Part shown: positions 34,572 through 42,490 of the stretch, piece after piece
Layout: each line of letters begins with the position of its first letter
Position numbering within the stretch: the first letter of the stretch is position 1
Assembly: GCA_023382715.1 (NCBI GenBank)
Contig: JAHDWP010000004.1
Coordinates: forward strand, 85,482-149,481
Direction: 5' to 3'
DNA: 64,000 nt
Source: Anaerolineae bacterium
GTDB lineage: Bacteria > Chloroflexota > Anaerolineae > Aggregatilineales > Aggregatilineaceae
The notes under the pieces: model-generated
What the model was told of the DNA's origin: nothing
The model's database searches: none
What the model saw: the letters and a program-made list of their open reading frames with translations, nothing else
Position numbers and translations under genes: made by a program

Positions 34572-36317
34572 ATGCTCCTAGAACTGCGGATCAAGGACTT
34601 CGCCATCATTGACGAGCTGGCGCTGCGCCTGGACCCCGGCTTCCTGGTCATCACCGGCGAGACGGGCGCGGGCAAGTCCATCATCGTGGACGCGGTGAGC
34701 CTGCTGCTGGGCGAGCGCTCGGATGCGACGCTGGTGCGCGCCGGCGCGGATCGTGCGGTGGTTGAGGGGACATTCGCCGTGCCCAAGGCCATCCGCTCGG
34801 CGCTCAGCGCGATCCTGGCCCGCGAAGGGCTGGAGGGCGAGTCCGGGGAGGAAGTGCTGCTCTCGCGCGAGGTGCGCGCCAACGGGCGCAGCCAGGCCCG
34901 CATCAACGGCAGCCTGTGCAACCTGGCTGTCTACCGCGAAGTGGGGGCGCTGCTGGTGGACATTCACGGGCAGAGCGAGCACCTGTCGCTGCTGCGCCCC
35001 GCCGAGCATCTCTATCTGCTGGATCGCTACGCCGGGCTGGACGAGGCGCGGGCGGCGGTGAGCGCGCTGACCCGTCGGCTGGCGGGCGTGCGCGGCGAGA
35101 TCAAGGGGCTGCTCACCGACGAGGCGGCGCTCGCCCGGCGGGTGGACATGCTCCAATACCAGGTGGACGAGATTCGCGCCGCCGATCCTCGCCCTGAAGA
35201 AGAGGAAGAGCTTCGCCAGGAGCGCAATCGCCTGGTCAACGTGGAGAAGATCGCTGAGTTGGCTGCCGAGGCGCAGCTTGCCCTCAACGGCGACCTGGCC
35301 GATCTCTCCGGCGCGGAAGACCTGCTGGGCCAGGTGGCCATTGTGCTGACGAAGCTGGCCCGGCTGGACGCGACGGCGCAGGAATACGCCGACCTCGCCG
35401 AGACGCTGAGCGTGCAGAGCGCGGAGCTTTCCCGCTCCATCCGCGCCTATCGCGACGGCCTGGAGTTCGACCCGCGCCGCCTCAATGAGATCGAGGAGCG
35501 CCTGGAGGTGCTGACCCGCCTCAAGCGCAAGTATGGCGGCTCGCTGGAAGCTGTGCTGGACTACGCCGCGCGCGCCCAGGCAGAGCTGGACTCGATCACC
35601 CACAGCGAAGAGCGGCTGGCCGGGCTGCGCGCCGAGGAAGACCGCTTGCTGCGCCAGATCGGGGACGGGGCGGCCCGGCTGAGCCAGGGTCGCCAGGAAG
35701 CCGCTGCTCACCTCACCGAGCGTATCATCGCCGAGCTGGGCGATCTGCGCATGGAGCGCGCCCGCTTCGAAGTCGTCTTCGAGCATCAGGACGACCCGGA
35801 CGGCTGCTACGTGGGCGAGCGCCGCCTGGCCTTCGACGCGACCGGCGTTGACCGGCTGGAGTTTTATCTGGCGGCCAACGTGGGCGAGCCGCCGCGCCCG
35901 CTGGCGAAGGTCGCTTCTGGCGGCGAGACGGCGCGCATTATGCTGGCGCTGAAGAGCGTGCTCTCGCGCGCCGACCAGGTGCCCACGCTGATCTTCGACG
36001 AGATCGATCAGGGCATCGGTGGGCGGCTGGGCGCGGTCGTCGGGCATAAGCTGTGGGGCCTCTCCGACGCGCATCAGGTGCTTGTGGTCACTCACCTGGC
36101 GCAGCTTGCCGGCTTCGGCGACGCCCATTACCGGGTGAGCAAGCTCGTGCAGGGCAGCCGCACCGTGACGCGCGTGCAGCGCCTCGACGATCAGGGCCGC
36201 GTGGACGAGCTGGCCGAGATGCTCGGCGCGGAGACGACCAGCGCCCGCCAGAGCGCCTACGACATCCTCATGCTGGCCCGCCGCGCCAAAGAGGGCCGCC
36301 GCCTGGAAACAGTCTGA
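34572..36317 (+). CDS. recN: DNA repair protein RecN
   Basis: This 581-residue SMC-like ATPase for double-strand break repair starts LLELRIKDFAIIDELALRLD with Walker A ITGETGAGKSIIVDA. The coiled-coil middle leads to the signature KVASGGETARIMLALKS and Walker B TLIFDEIDQGIGG, with HLAQLAGFGDAHYRVSK at the end. The ATG at 34572 is preferred because LLELRIKDF is the family start; an earlier start would add 16 residues without similarity. It is the last gene of the nadK group. Confidence 0.95.
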   Translation: MLLELRIKDFAIIDELALRLDPGFLVITGETGAGKSIIVDAVSLLLGERSDATLVRAGADRAVVEGTFAVPKAIRSALSAILAREGLEGESGEEVLLSREVRANGRSQARINGSLCNLAVYREVGALLVDIHGQSEHLSLLRPAEHLYLLDRYAGLDEARAAVSALTRRLAGVRGEIKGLLTDEAALARRVDMLQYQVDEIRAADPRPEEEEELRQERNRLVNVEKIAELAAEAQLALNGDLADLSGAEDLLGQVAIVLTKLARLDATAQEYADLAETLSVQSAELSRSIRAYRDGLEFDPRRLNEIEERLEVLTRLKRKYGGSLEAVLDYAARAQAELDSITHSEERLAGLRAEEDRLLRQIGDGAARLSQGRQEAAAHLTERIIAELGDLRMERARFEVVFEHQDDPDGCYVGERRLAFDATGVDRLEFYLAANVGEPPRPLAKVASGGETARIMLALKSVLSRADQVPTLIFDEIDQGIGGRLGAVVGHKLWGLSDAHQVLVVTHLAQLAGFGDAHYRVSKLVQGSRTVTRVQRLDDQGRVDELAEMLGAETTSARQSAYDILMLARRAKEGRRLETV

Positions 36318-36338
36318 ACCGCGCTCCGGGCGGGAAGC

Positions 36339-36370
36339 GACTTCCGAAGTCTGCGAGGACTCCAAGAGTC
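36339..36370. repeat. ACTTCCGAAGT-family repeat (family B)
   Basis: GACTTCCGAAGTC followed by GGACTCCAAGAGTCC lies 21 bases after the recN stop. The right arm has drifted. Confidence 0.5.
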
Positions 36371-36414
36371 CGATTTGCGATCTGCCCCAGCACTAACCAG
36401 TCACCCCGCGTTTA

Positions 36415-36423
36415 TGCTAGAGT
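36415..36423 (+). promoter_or_regulatory. Extended -10 of the radical SAM gene
   Basis: TGCTAGAGT (36415-36423) fits TGn plus TAGAGT. The start point would be near 36430, 28 bases before the ATG at 36458. A ribosome site AAGGGG lies between. Confidence 0.4.
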
Positions 36424-36457
36424 CTGATCTGACACGCATGAAGGGGAAACACAGCGC

Positions 36458-37528
36458 ATGACTCCGTCCCTGAGCCTGCAAGCTCAGCTCGACCGCATGA
36501 CCATGCCCGGCGCGCTGGTCGAAGTGGTGGATGCCGAGCAAAAGAAGATTCGCTGCCTGGCCTGCGGTCATCGCTGCCTGCTCAAGGACGGGCGACGCGG
36601 CATCTGCCAGGTGCGCTTCAACGACGGGGGGATGCTGCGCGTGCCGCATAACTACGTGGGCGCGCTGCAGATTGACCCGGTTGAAAAGAAGCCGTTCTTC
36701 CACGTCGCGCCGGGGCAGTCCGTCCTCAGCTTCGGGATGCTGGGCTGCGACTTCCGCTGTAGCTATTGCCAGAACTGGGAGATCTCGCAGGCGCTGCGCG
36801 ATGAGGCCGCCGGGCGCAGCTTCACCCCGATCACCGCCGAGGAGCTGATCGCGCTGGGCAGGGCACGCCGCACGCGCGCCGTGGCCAGCACGTACAACGA
36901 GCCGCTGATCACCACCGAGTGGGCGGTCGAGGTCTTCAAGCGGGCGAAGACGGCGGGGATGCTGACCCTGTACGTCTCCAACGGCAACGGCACGCCCGAA
37001 GTGATCGAATACCTCAGGCCCTGGCTGGATGGCTACAAGATCGATCTCAAGACGATGCAGGATGCGCACTACCGCCGCGAGCTAGGGGGCGTGCTCCAGC
37101 ACGTGCTGGATACGATCAGGTGGGTGCACGAGGCGGGCATCTGGCTGGAGGTGCTGACGCTGGTCGTGCCCGGCTTCAACGACAGCAGCGACGAGCTGTG
37201 GGACGCGGCCCGCTTCATTCGCGAAGTGTCGCCGGACATCCCCTGGCATGTCACCGCTTTCCATCCTGACTACAAGATGACCGATCGCGACCGCACGCCC
37301 GCCGAGACTCTGGCGCGCGCTGCCGAGATCGGCTGTGAGGCTGGGCTGCGCTACGTGTATTCGGGCAACCTGCCGGGGCGCACCGGGGATTGGGAAGATA
37401 CGCGCTGTCCTGGCTGTGGCGAGACGCTCATCCGCCGGCGCGGCTTCCTGGTGATGGAGAATCGCCTGTCGGCGTCGGGCGGAGTATGCCCTGGTTGCGG
37501 CACGGCGATCCCTGGCATCTGGCGCTGA
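36458..37528 (+). CDS. amrS: AmmeMemoRadiSam-system radical SAM enzyme (AmrS/PflA-like)
   Basis: This 356-residue radical SAM enzyme carries the 4Fe-4S motif C-x3-C-x2-C in GCDFRCSYCQNWEISQ (Cys97, 101, 104). Extra cysteines occur at the N-terminus (CLACGHRCLLKDGRRGICQ, a zinc or second cluster site) and at the C-terminus (CPGCGETLIRRRG and CPGCGTAIPG, rubredoxin-like knuckles). This layout is that of the AmmeMemoRadiSam system protein AmrS. Its usual partners, AMMECR1 and Memo, are not in this window. The reaction is unknown; the family often sits with phosphonate or formate-activating-type functions. A small protein gene follows 54 bases later. Confidence 0.85.
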   Translation: MTPSLSLQAQLDRMTMPGALVEVVDAEQKKIRCLACGHRCLLKDGRRGICQVRFNDGGMLRVPHNYVGALQIDPVEKKPFFHVAPGQSVLSFGMLGCDFRCSYCQNWEISQALRDEAAGRSFTPITAEELIALGRARRTRAVASTYNEPLITTEWAVEVFKRAKTAGMLTLYVSNGNGTPEVIEYLRPWLDGYKIDLKTMQDAHYRRELGGVLQHVLDTIRWVHEAGIWLEVLTLVVPGFNDSSDELWDAARFIREVSPDIPWHVTAFHPDYKMTDRDRTPAETLARAAEIGCEAGLRYVYSGNLPGRTGDWEDTRCPGCGETLIRRRGFLVMENRLSASGGVCPGCGTAIPGIWR

Positions 37529-37582
37529 GAGGCCGAGGGGCGATAACTGGGTCTGGGGTTCGAGCAGGGAACGACGCGTATC

Positions 37583-37924
37583 ATGACCAAAACCACCAAG
37601 CACATTGTGCCACGCTTCAAGCTGATGCTGTTCTACGATGTCGCGACGGACGACACCGAGGCGTACTTCCAGTTCCTGATGTCGGAGATGGTGCCCGCCT
37701 TGCACGAGATGGGCCTCTACCTGTTCCGCGCCTTCCAGACTATCCCCGCGCAAGCCGGCGGGGAGCACCGCCACCGCCAGGTGGAGTATGTGGCCGAGGA
37801 ACTGGAGACCATCCAGGAGGTGCTGCGCAGCGAGAAATGGTGCGCTTTGGAGACCGGGCTGCGCCTGCACGTGAGCGGCTACAGCCGTAAAATTGTGCGC
37901 TTCCGCCAGGGGTTCCAGCTTTAG
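37583..37924 (+). CDS. Small conserved-looking protein of unknown function
   Basis: This 113-residue soluble protein has no recognised domain. MLFYDVATDDTEAYFQFLMS and the alternating strand/helix pattern hint at a dimeric alpha-beta barrel like those of small regulatory or monooxygenase-like proteins. It follows the AmrS-type gene and precedes a hairpin (37955-37980) that could end the transcript. The codon use looks like that of its neighbours, with a clear ATG, so I accept it as a gene. A role linked to the radical SAM enzyme is possible but only by position. Confidence 0.6.
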   Translation: MTKTTKHIVPRFKLMLFYDVATDDTEAYFQFLMSEMVPALHEMGLYLFRAFQTIPAQAGGEHRHRQVEYVAEELETIQEVLRSEKWCALETGLRLHVSGYSRKIVRFRQGFQL

Positions 37925-37954
37925 GCGATTTTTGGCTCGGTGCGGGGAATCCAA

Positions 37955-37980
37955 CGCCCGGCGGATGCTGCTGCCGGGCG
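37955..37980 (+). terminator. Hairpin after the small protein gene
   Basis: CGCCCGGC (37955-37962) and GCCGGGCG (37973-37980) pair perfectly with a 10-base loop. The run after it is TATCTGTGTT, which is only weakly T-rich, so termination may be partial. Confidence 0.45.
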
Positions 37981-38000
37981 TATCTGTGTTCTGCTGCGCC

Positions 38001-38029
38001 CGCAGGGATGTAGTGCAATGCGCCCTGCG
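38001..38029. repeat. Palindromic GGGCG-type repeat (family C-like)
   Basis: CGCAGGG (38001-38007) and CCCTGCG (38023-38029) flank ATGTAGTGCAATGCG. It resembles 42403-42430, 58202-58231 and 60661-60680, which all have an AATRC or GCAAT core between C/G arms. Confidence 0.45.
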
Positions 38030-38050
38030 GAAGCGTGTCATGCGCTTTTC

Positions 38051-38190
38051 AACCCCCACCCCAACCTCTCCCCCATGAAGAGGGAGGGGCTTGAAAGCCG
38101 CTTTGCTCCCTTCCCCCCTTGTGGGGGAAGGGCCGGGGATGGGGGGGCTGGACCAGGCCGGACTGGATGCTCATTTCCGCTCTGGTGCGC
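38051..38190. repeat. Long family A repeat, copy 2, abutting a gene 3' end
   Basis: This is the copy of 18412-18549 (see there). The right end CTGGTGCGC stops exactly at the stop codon of the minus-strand gene at 38190, sharing its last base. Confidence 0.85.
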
Positions 38191-39374
38191 TAGGCGATGA
38201 CGCCCAACTCGCGCCCCATTCTGGCGAAGATGTCGAGCGCCAGGTCGAGATCGTCCCGCGAATGAGTAGCGCTGTTCATCACGCGGATGCGCGCCTTGCC
38301 CTGCGGCACCGTCGGGAAGCCGATGGCCATGGCGAATAGCCCTTCCTCGAACAGGCGGCGGCTGAACTGCTGCGCCAGCGGCGCTTCGCCCAGCATGACC
38401 GGCACGATGGGCGTGGTGCTGAGGCCGGTGTCGAAGCCAAGCGCGCTCATGCCGCTCTTGAAGTATTCCGCGTTCTGCCACAGCCGGTCCACCAGCTCGG
38501 TGCTCGCCTCCAGCAGGTCTACGGCGGCCAGGCACGCGGCTACGTCGGGCACGGTCATGGCGCTGCTGAACAGGAACGGTCGCCCGCGCTGGCGCAGCCA
38601 GTCCACGATCACCTGGCTGCCGGCGACCACGCCGCCCACCACGCCGAAGGCCTTGCTCAGCGTGCCAACCTCAACATCCACCTTGCCGTGCAGCCCGAAG
38701 TGATCCACGATGCCGCGCCCGCCCCGGCCCAGCACGCCCTCGCCGTGCGCGTCGTCCACCATCAGCAGGATGTCGTGCTCGGCGGCGATCTCGTAGAGCG
38801 CGGGCAGGGGGGCGATGTCGCCGTCCATGCTGAAGACGCCATCGCTGATGATCAGGCGCCGCCCGTACTCGGTCGTGGCCGCGATCTGGCGGCGCAGGTC
38901 GTCGGGGTCGCAGTGCTCGTAGGCGACGATCTGCGCCCGCGACAGGCGGCAGCCGTCAATGATGCTGGCGTGGTTGAGCCGGTCGGAGAAGATCACGTCG
39001 CCGCGCCCGACCAGCGCCGGGATGGTCGCCAGGTTGGCCGTAAAGCCGCTCTGGAAGGTGATCGCCGCCTCGACGCCCTTGAAGGCCGCCAGCCGCTGTT
39101 CCAGCTCCACGTGCAGGGTCATCGTCCCGGCGATGGTGCGCACCGCCGCCGGCCCGACGCCATAGCGATCCATCGCTTGCCTGGCTGCGGCCACCACCTG
39201 GGGATGGTTGGCCAGGCCGAGATAGTTGTTGGACGAGAAGTTGAGCACGCGCCTGCCGTCCACCACCAGCCACGCGCCCTGCGGGCTGTCCAGCGTGCGG
39301 ATGTGGGTGAACAACCCCTGGGCCTTAAGCTGCGCGATCTCTTCGTCTATCCAGGCCGTCTTGGTCCCGCTCAT
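38190..39374 (-). CDS. kbl: Glycine C-acetyltransferase / 8-amino-7-oxononanoate synthase family
   Basis: This 394-residue PLP-dependent alpha-oxoamine synthase joins glycine or alanine with an acyl-CoA. FSSNNYLGLANHPQV and AAVRTIAGTMTLHVELE are typical of the glycine C-acetyltransferase side. VDDAHGEGVLGRGGRG supplies the aspartate and histidine that bind PLP, and VEVGTLSKAFGVVGG has the Schiff-base lysine. It cannot be told from BioF by sequence alone, and no biotin or threonine-dehydrogenase gene lies beside it. The ATG at 39374 follows AAGGAGA. The stop codon touches the family A repeat. Confidence 0.85.
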   Translation of the reverse strand: MSGTKTAWIDEEIAQLKAQGLFTHIRTLDSPQGAWLVVDGRRVLNFSSNNYLGLANHPQVVAAARQAMDRYGVGPAAVRTIAGTMTLHVELEQRLAAFKGVEAAITFQSGFTANLATIPALVGRGDVIFSDRLNHASIIDGCRLSRAQIVAYEHCDPDDLRRQIAATTEYGRRLIISDGVFSMDGDIAPLPALYEIAAEHDILLMVDDAHGEGVLGRGGRGIVDHFGLHGKVDVEVGTLSKAFGVVGGVVAGSQVIVDWLRQRGRPFLFSSAMTVPDVAACLAAVDLLEASTELVDRLWQNAEYFKSGMSALGFDTGLSTTPIVPVMLGEAPLAQQFSRRLFEEGLFAMAIGFPTVPQGKARIRVMNSATHSRDDLDLALDIFARMGRELGVIA

Positions 39375-39489
39375 GGGTAAGTCTCCTTGAGGAATCGCCG
39401 TCAGCCAGATCGCCATCGCCGTCCGGACACGGCTTGTGCGGCGCGGCTCATTTCAGATCGGGCACTTCGTGAGAAGCAATCCACCCGCT

Positions 39490-39498
39490 ATTGTAGCA
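39490..39498 (-). promoter_or_regulatory. Extended -10 promoter of the KBL/BioF gene
   Basis: On the minus strand TGCTACAATAGCGG gives TACAAT at 39495-39490, after TGC. The leader to the ATG at 39374 is about 109 bases. Confidence 0.45.
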
Positions 39499-39561
39499 CA
39501 GCGAAAGGCGCGGGGCCTTCCACCCGTGCAGAGGCGGATCGCCATGCGTCCATACGGGCGA

Positions 39562-39939
39562 TCAGGGGAGTACGCTCGTCTGCCGGGCGACGCTGGCCAG
39601 GCTCTGTTGCAGGGGGTTCCACTGCGGGTCGAACGCGATGCGAAAGACGGTGTCCAGCCCCACCAGTTCGAGCACTTTCTCAACCGGCTCAGAGGGGTTC
39701 ACGAGGGTCAGCGTGCCACCTGCCGCCGCCGTCCGCTTGTCGCTTTGCAGCAGGGCGCGCAGCCCGGCGCTGCTGATAAAGGTGACGGCGCTCATGTCGA
39801 GGATCAGGTGGGGGCGGCCATGAGCGAGCGCCTCTTCGACGTGCTGGGCCAGGCTCGCAGCGTGGGCGCTGTCCAGACGCCCGACGATCTCGACGATTTG
39901 CGTTCGGTTGGGGTCTGTCTGAAATAATTTTGGTTGCAT
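39562..39939 (-). CDS. STAS-domain anti-sigma factor antagonist
   Basis: This roughly 125-residue STAS domain of the SpoIIAA type has VEIVGRLDSAHAASLAQHVE (strand/helix 1) and PHLILDMSAVTFISSAGLRA. In that stretch the serine of the S-S-A-G-L motif would be the phosphorylation site for an anti-sigma kinase. GGTLTLVNPSEPVEKVLELV is the second half. The start is uncertain: ATG at 39939 follows a GGAG about 14 bases upstream, and frames reach back to 39957. No anti-sigma factor or sigma factor gene is next to it. Confidence 0.82.
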   Translation of the reverse strand: MQPKLFQTDPNRTQIVEIVGRLDSAHAASLAQHVEEALAHGRPHLILDMSAVTFISSAGLRALLQSDKRTAAAGGTLTLVNPSEPVEKVLELVGLDTVFRIAFDPQWNPLQQSLASVARQTSVLP

Positions 39940-39987
39940 CGTCGTTCTCATCTCCACTCGCGAAACCCGGCCTGGGGGGGCAACGCG

Positions 39988-40263
39988 CTATTTGGCGAAA
40001 TCGGAATCGATCAGCAGGCGCACCCCGGCGATCAGCACCAGAGCACCCATGAATGAGACGATCACGGCCCCGCAGAGGCCCGCCGTGCCCATCCGCCCGA
40101 AGAGCAGGCTGCCCACGAAGAAGCCGGCCATGCCCAGCAATACGTTACCGACCGGGTTATAGCCCCGCCCACGAATGACCTGCCCAGCCAGGAAGCCAGC
40201 AGTTCCACCGACGATCACGATCCACAGCCAGTGCAGGCATCCACAGGGTCCCAGTTCGAACAT
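39988..40263 (-). CDS. YeaQ/YmgE/GlsB-family small membrane protein
   Basis: This 91-residue protein of three membrane helices has GTAGFLAGQVIRGRGYNPVG, NVLLGMAGFFVGSLLFG and AVIVSFMGALVLIAGVRLLI; the glycine-rich RGRGYNPVGN loop is the family signature. It resembles the stress-induced Transglycosylase-associated/YeaQ group. Function is unclear in the family. It lies just upstream, on the same strand, of the STAS gene with a 49-base gap, so the two may form a stress operon. Confidence 0.8.
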   Translation of the reverse strand: MFELGPCGCLHWLWIVIVGGTAGFLAGQVIRGRGYNPVGNVLLGMAGFFVGSLLFGRMGTAGLCGAVIVSFMGALVLIAGVRLLIDSDFAK

Positions 40264-40415
40264 GGCGCGTGTCCTTTCGCAGTGCAGGCGTGTGGGGTCT
40301 CACTGATCTGTACGCGCCGCGTACTGTAAAGGTTACACCCGCCGGGGCTTAGCTTAGCGCAGACCCCTAAAGATTGGGGGAGAGGAAGATGAGAATGTCC
40401 TGAGATGTGTCTGGG

Positions 40416-40590
40416 AACCCCTCACCCCTGCACCCCTCTCCCTCACCGGGGCGAGGGGAACCCCTCACCCCTGCACCCCTCTCCCTCACCGGGGCGAGGG
40501 GAAATCCTGCGCCTTGCTCCCCTTCTCCCTCACCGGGGCGAGGGGAAATCCTACGCCTTGCTCCCCTTCTCCCCTTGGAGGGAGAAGGGG
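40416..40590. repeat. Four tandem C-rich repeat units
   Basis: Units at 40416-40458 and 40459-40501 are identical 43-mers that end CACCGGGGCGAGGGG. Units at 40502-40545 and 40546-40590 share AAATCCT-CGCCTTGCTCCCC. The last unit ends in a CTCCCCTTGGAGGGAG hairpin. This fills most of the gap 40264-40634; the first 150 bases of the gap show nothing else. Confidence 0.9.
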
Positions 40591-40634
40591 TTGGGGGGAT
40601 GAGGGGAAACTGACCATACACCCTTTGAGATGTG

Positions 40635-41624
40635 TCAGGAGGCGATGCCCGCGATGAGCAGGTCGAGGGCCAGCGCGGCCTCTACTTTGCCCGTCTTGAT
40701 GGCCAGGTCGGTGTCGAGCAGGTGGCGGTAGATCGCTTCGAGCTGTTCCTGGGTGAAGACCTTCGCCTGCGCTGCGACCTTCTCGCCCACGAAGGGGTGG
40801 ACGCCCAGCGCGCTGCCGGCCTGGCGCGGCGCGCCGCCCTCGTTGAGGAACTCGCGGGCCATGATCAGCAGGCGAAACTGGCGGATGATCATGCCGAAGA
40901 TGGGCAGCGGCTCGCCGTCCGCGAGCAGGCGGTGCAGCAGACGGACGGCGGTCGTCCCGTCGCGCCGGCCCAGCGCGTCCACCATCTCGAAGATGCTCAC
41001 CTCGGCCACGTAAGGGGTCAGCAGGGCCACGTCCGCCTCGCTGATGGGGCGCTCGCCGCCCGTGTACACGGCCAGCTTGCTCAATTCGCTGTCTGCCGCG
41101 TGCAGGTCGTCTCCGGTGACGGCGGCCAGGGCCGCCGCTGCCGCCGGCTCGATTTCCGCACCGTAGGCGCTGCGGGCGTGCTCGACGATCCAGCGCGTCG
41201 GGTTGCGCGGGGCGTCGAATGTTTTGTGGAATCCGCCGGGCACAGTCTTGGCCAGCTTGAGGATGGGGTGGCTGTCGGGCAGGGTGACGCTCTCGACGAA
41301 GACGACGCGCGCCCAGGGCGGCAGCTCGGTCAGGCCCTCGGCCAGGACGGTCAGCTCGTCCTTGGCGGCTTTGCCCGCGCCGCGCCGCGTCAGCCAGGAG
41401 AGCAGCCCCCCAACGATGACCAGCCGCTTCTCGCCCAGAAAAGGGATGGCCTGCGCCGCCGCCAGTATTTCCGCCGCCGATGCGCTCTTGTCGTCGAAAA
41501 CGCTGATGTTCAGGTCGGCGGTGCCAGGATCGCCCATCTGCGCGCGCATGGCCTGCACCTGGGCGCGGCAGGTGAACTCGTCCGGGCCGTGCAGGACGTA
41601 GAAGGTGGGCGCGCTGCGGCTCAT
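40635..41624 (-). CDS. holA: DNA polymerase III subunit delta
   Basis: This 329-residue clamp-loader delta subunit has the N-terminal YVLHGPDEFTCRAQVQAMR, the motif SVFDDKSASAAEILAAAQAIPFL (delta wrench region), FLGEKRLVIVGG (AAA-type strand), and the helical tail SKLAVYTGGERPISEADVAL with the leucine-rich closing segment LDTDLAIKTGKVEAALALD. It opens the beta clamp in the replisome. Length is normal. It follows the DUF6391-like gene by 20 bases and probably shares its transcript. Confidence 0.9.
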   Translation of the reverse strand: MSRSAPTFYVLHGPDEFTCRAQVQAMRAQMGDPGTADLNISVFDDKSASAAEILAAAQAIPFLGEKRLVIVGGLLSWLTRRGAGKAAKDELTVLAEGLTELPPWARVVFVESVTLPDSHPILKLAKTVPGGFHKTFDAPRNPTRWIVEHARSAYGAEIEPAAAAALAAVTGDDLHAADSELSKLAVYTGGERPISEADVALLTPYVAEVSIFEMVDALGRRDGTTAVRLLHRLLADGEPLPIFGMIIRQFRLLIMAREFLNEGGAPRQAGSALGVHPFVGEKVAAQAKVFTQEQLEAIYRHLLDTDLAIKTGKVEAALALDLLIAGIAS

Positions 41625-41644
41625 GGCGCGAGTCTCGTGGTGGG

Positions 41645-42199
41645 TCAGCCCGACCGCGTGCGCACGTAGTGCACAGTCAGCCGTTGCCCGGCCAGAGGGA
41701 TGGGGAACTCGTAGCGGTTGATGGTGACCACTTCCAGATTGCCCAGGTCGCCCAGCGTGGTCACATGCTGTTGCAGGGCCAGGCCCAGCGGTTGGGCGAG
41801 GATGAGCGACAGCGTGGAGAGCAGGATGACCGAGGGCAGGCGCGAGAGGCGCTCCAGTATGCCGCCGCGCATCCTGCTGGTGCCGATCAGCGTCGCCAGG
41901 CTGGTCAGCACGCCGGCGGTCACCAGCCCTGTCCCGCAGTTGGGGTGGATGGCCAGGCCGTGTTCGCCGTGCTTCATGCGGCCCAGCGCCTCGCCGACGG
42001 CGGTCTCAATTTCGGGCGTGGACACGTTGCCGTAAAGGTAGAAGCCGCTCGACGTGGAGCGCCCGGCCATGCTCAGGTTCTTGACCTTGCGGCTGAGGAT
42101 GTGGATCGTGGCGTGCTCCAGGCCATGATTGCGCCGCACGCGGCGGATCACGGGCAGGTTCAGGATTGGCGCGAGCGTCATTGCCAGGAATCGGATCAT
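41645..42199 (-). CDS. DUF6391-like membrane protein
   Basis: This 184-residue protein contains NHGLEHATIHILSRKV near residue 24 and then GEHGLAIHPNCGTGLVTAGV, motifs that I associate with DUF6391 proteins of cyanobacteria and Chloroflexota. Two helices (about 87-107 and 122-142) are predicted, with a soluble C-terminal 45 residues. The two conserved histidines and the cysteine suggest metal binding or catalysis, but there is no known function. It lies directly before holA on the same strand. Confidence 0.65.
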   Translation of the reverse strand: MIRFLAMTLAPILNLPVIRRVRRNHGLEHATIHILSRKVKNLSMAGRSTSSGFYLYGNVSTPEIETAVGEALGRMKHGEHGLAIHPNCGTGLVTAGVLTSLATLIGTSRMRGGILERLSRLPSVILLSTLSLILAQPLGLALQQHVTTLGDLGNLEVVTINRYEFPIPLAGQRLTVHYVRTRSG

Positions 42200-42237
42200 A
42201 GTGCGCTCTCCATTGCTACGCGGGATGCGTGCGGATT

Positions 42238-42291
42238 TACCTCACCCCTCATTCCCCTCTCCACACGCGAAGAGGGGGCCGGGGGATGAGG
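42238..42291. repeat. Family A C/G hairpin repeat
   Basis: CCCCTCT (42254-42260) and AGAGGGG (42271-42277) pair around CCACACGCGA, flanked by CCTCACCCCTCATT and GGGGGATGAGGT that also pair. The loop CCACACGCG recurs at 63880. The gap 42200-42490 otherwise contains the repeat at 42403-42430. Confidence 0.7.
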
Positions 42292-42402
42292 TCAACCGGT
42301 CTCTGGCGCGACATGGCCGCTCGTGCCGCCACCGACAGGTGGTAAAACCCTATGACCGGATTCTGTAGCAGAACCCTACGCCGCATGACATCCACTGCCC
42401 CC

Positions 42403-42430
42403 GCAGGGGCGCGCTGCAATAGGCCCCTGC
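42403..42430. repeat. Family C-type hairpin
   Basis: GCAGGGGC (42403-42410) and GCCCCTGC (42423-42430) pair perfectly with GCGCTGCAATAG between. It is like the arrangement at 38001 and 58202. Confidence 0.55.
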
Positions 42431-42490
42431 AACAGCCTTCTCACGTGCTCGCTGTACAGCGCGGCTCAGGCCGGACGGTCACCGGCGCTG

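Noticed and set aside
40416..40590. Repeat array considered as CRISPR.
   Set aside because: Units are directly joined, with no spacers, and differ in sequence. It is a tandem repeat of an intergenic element.
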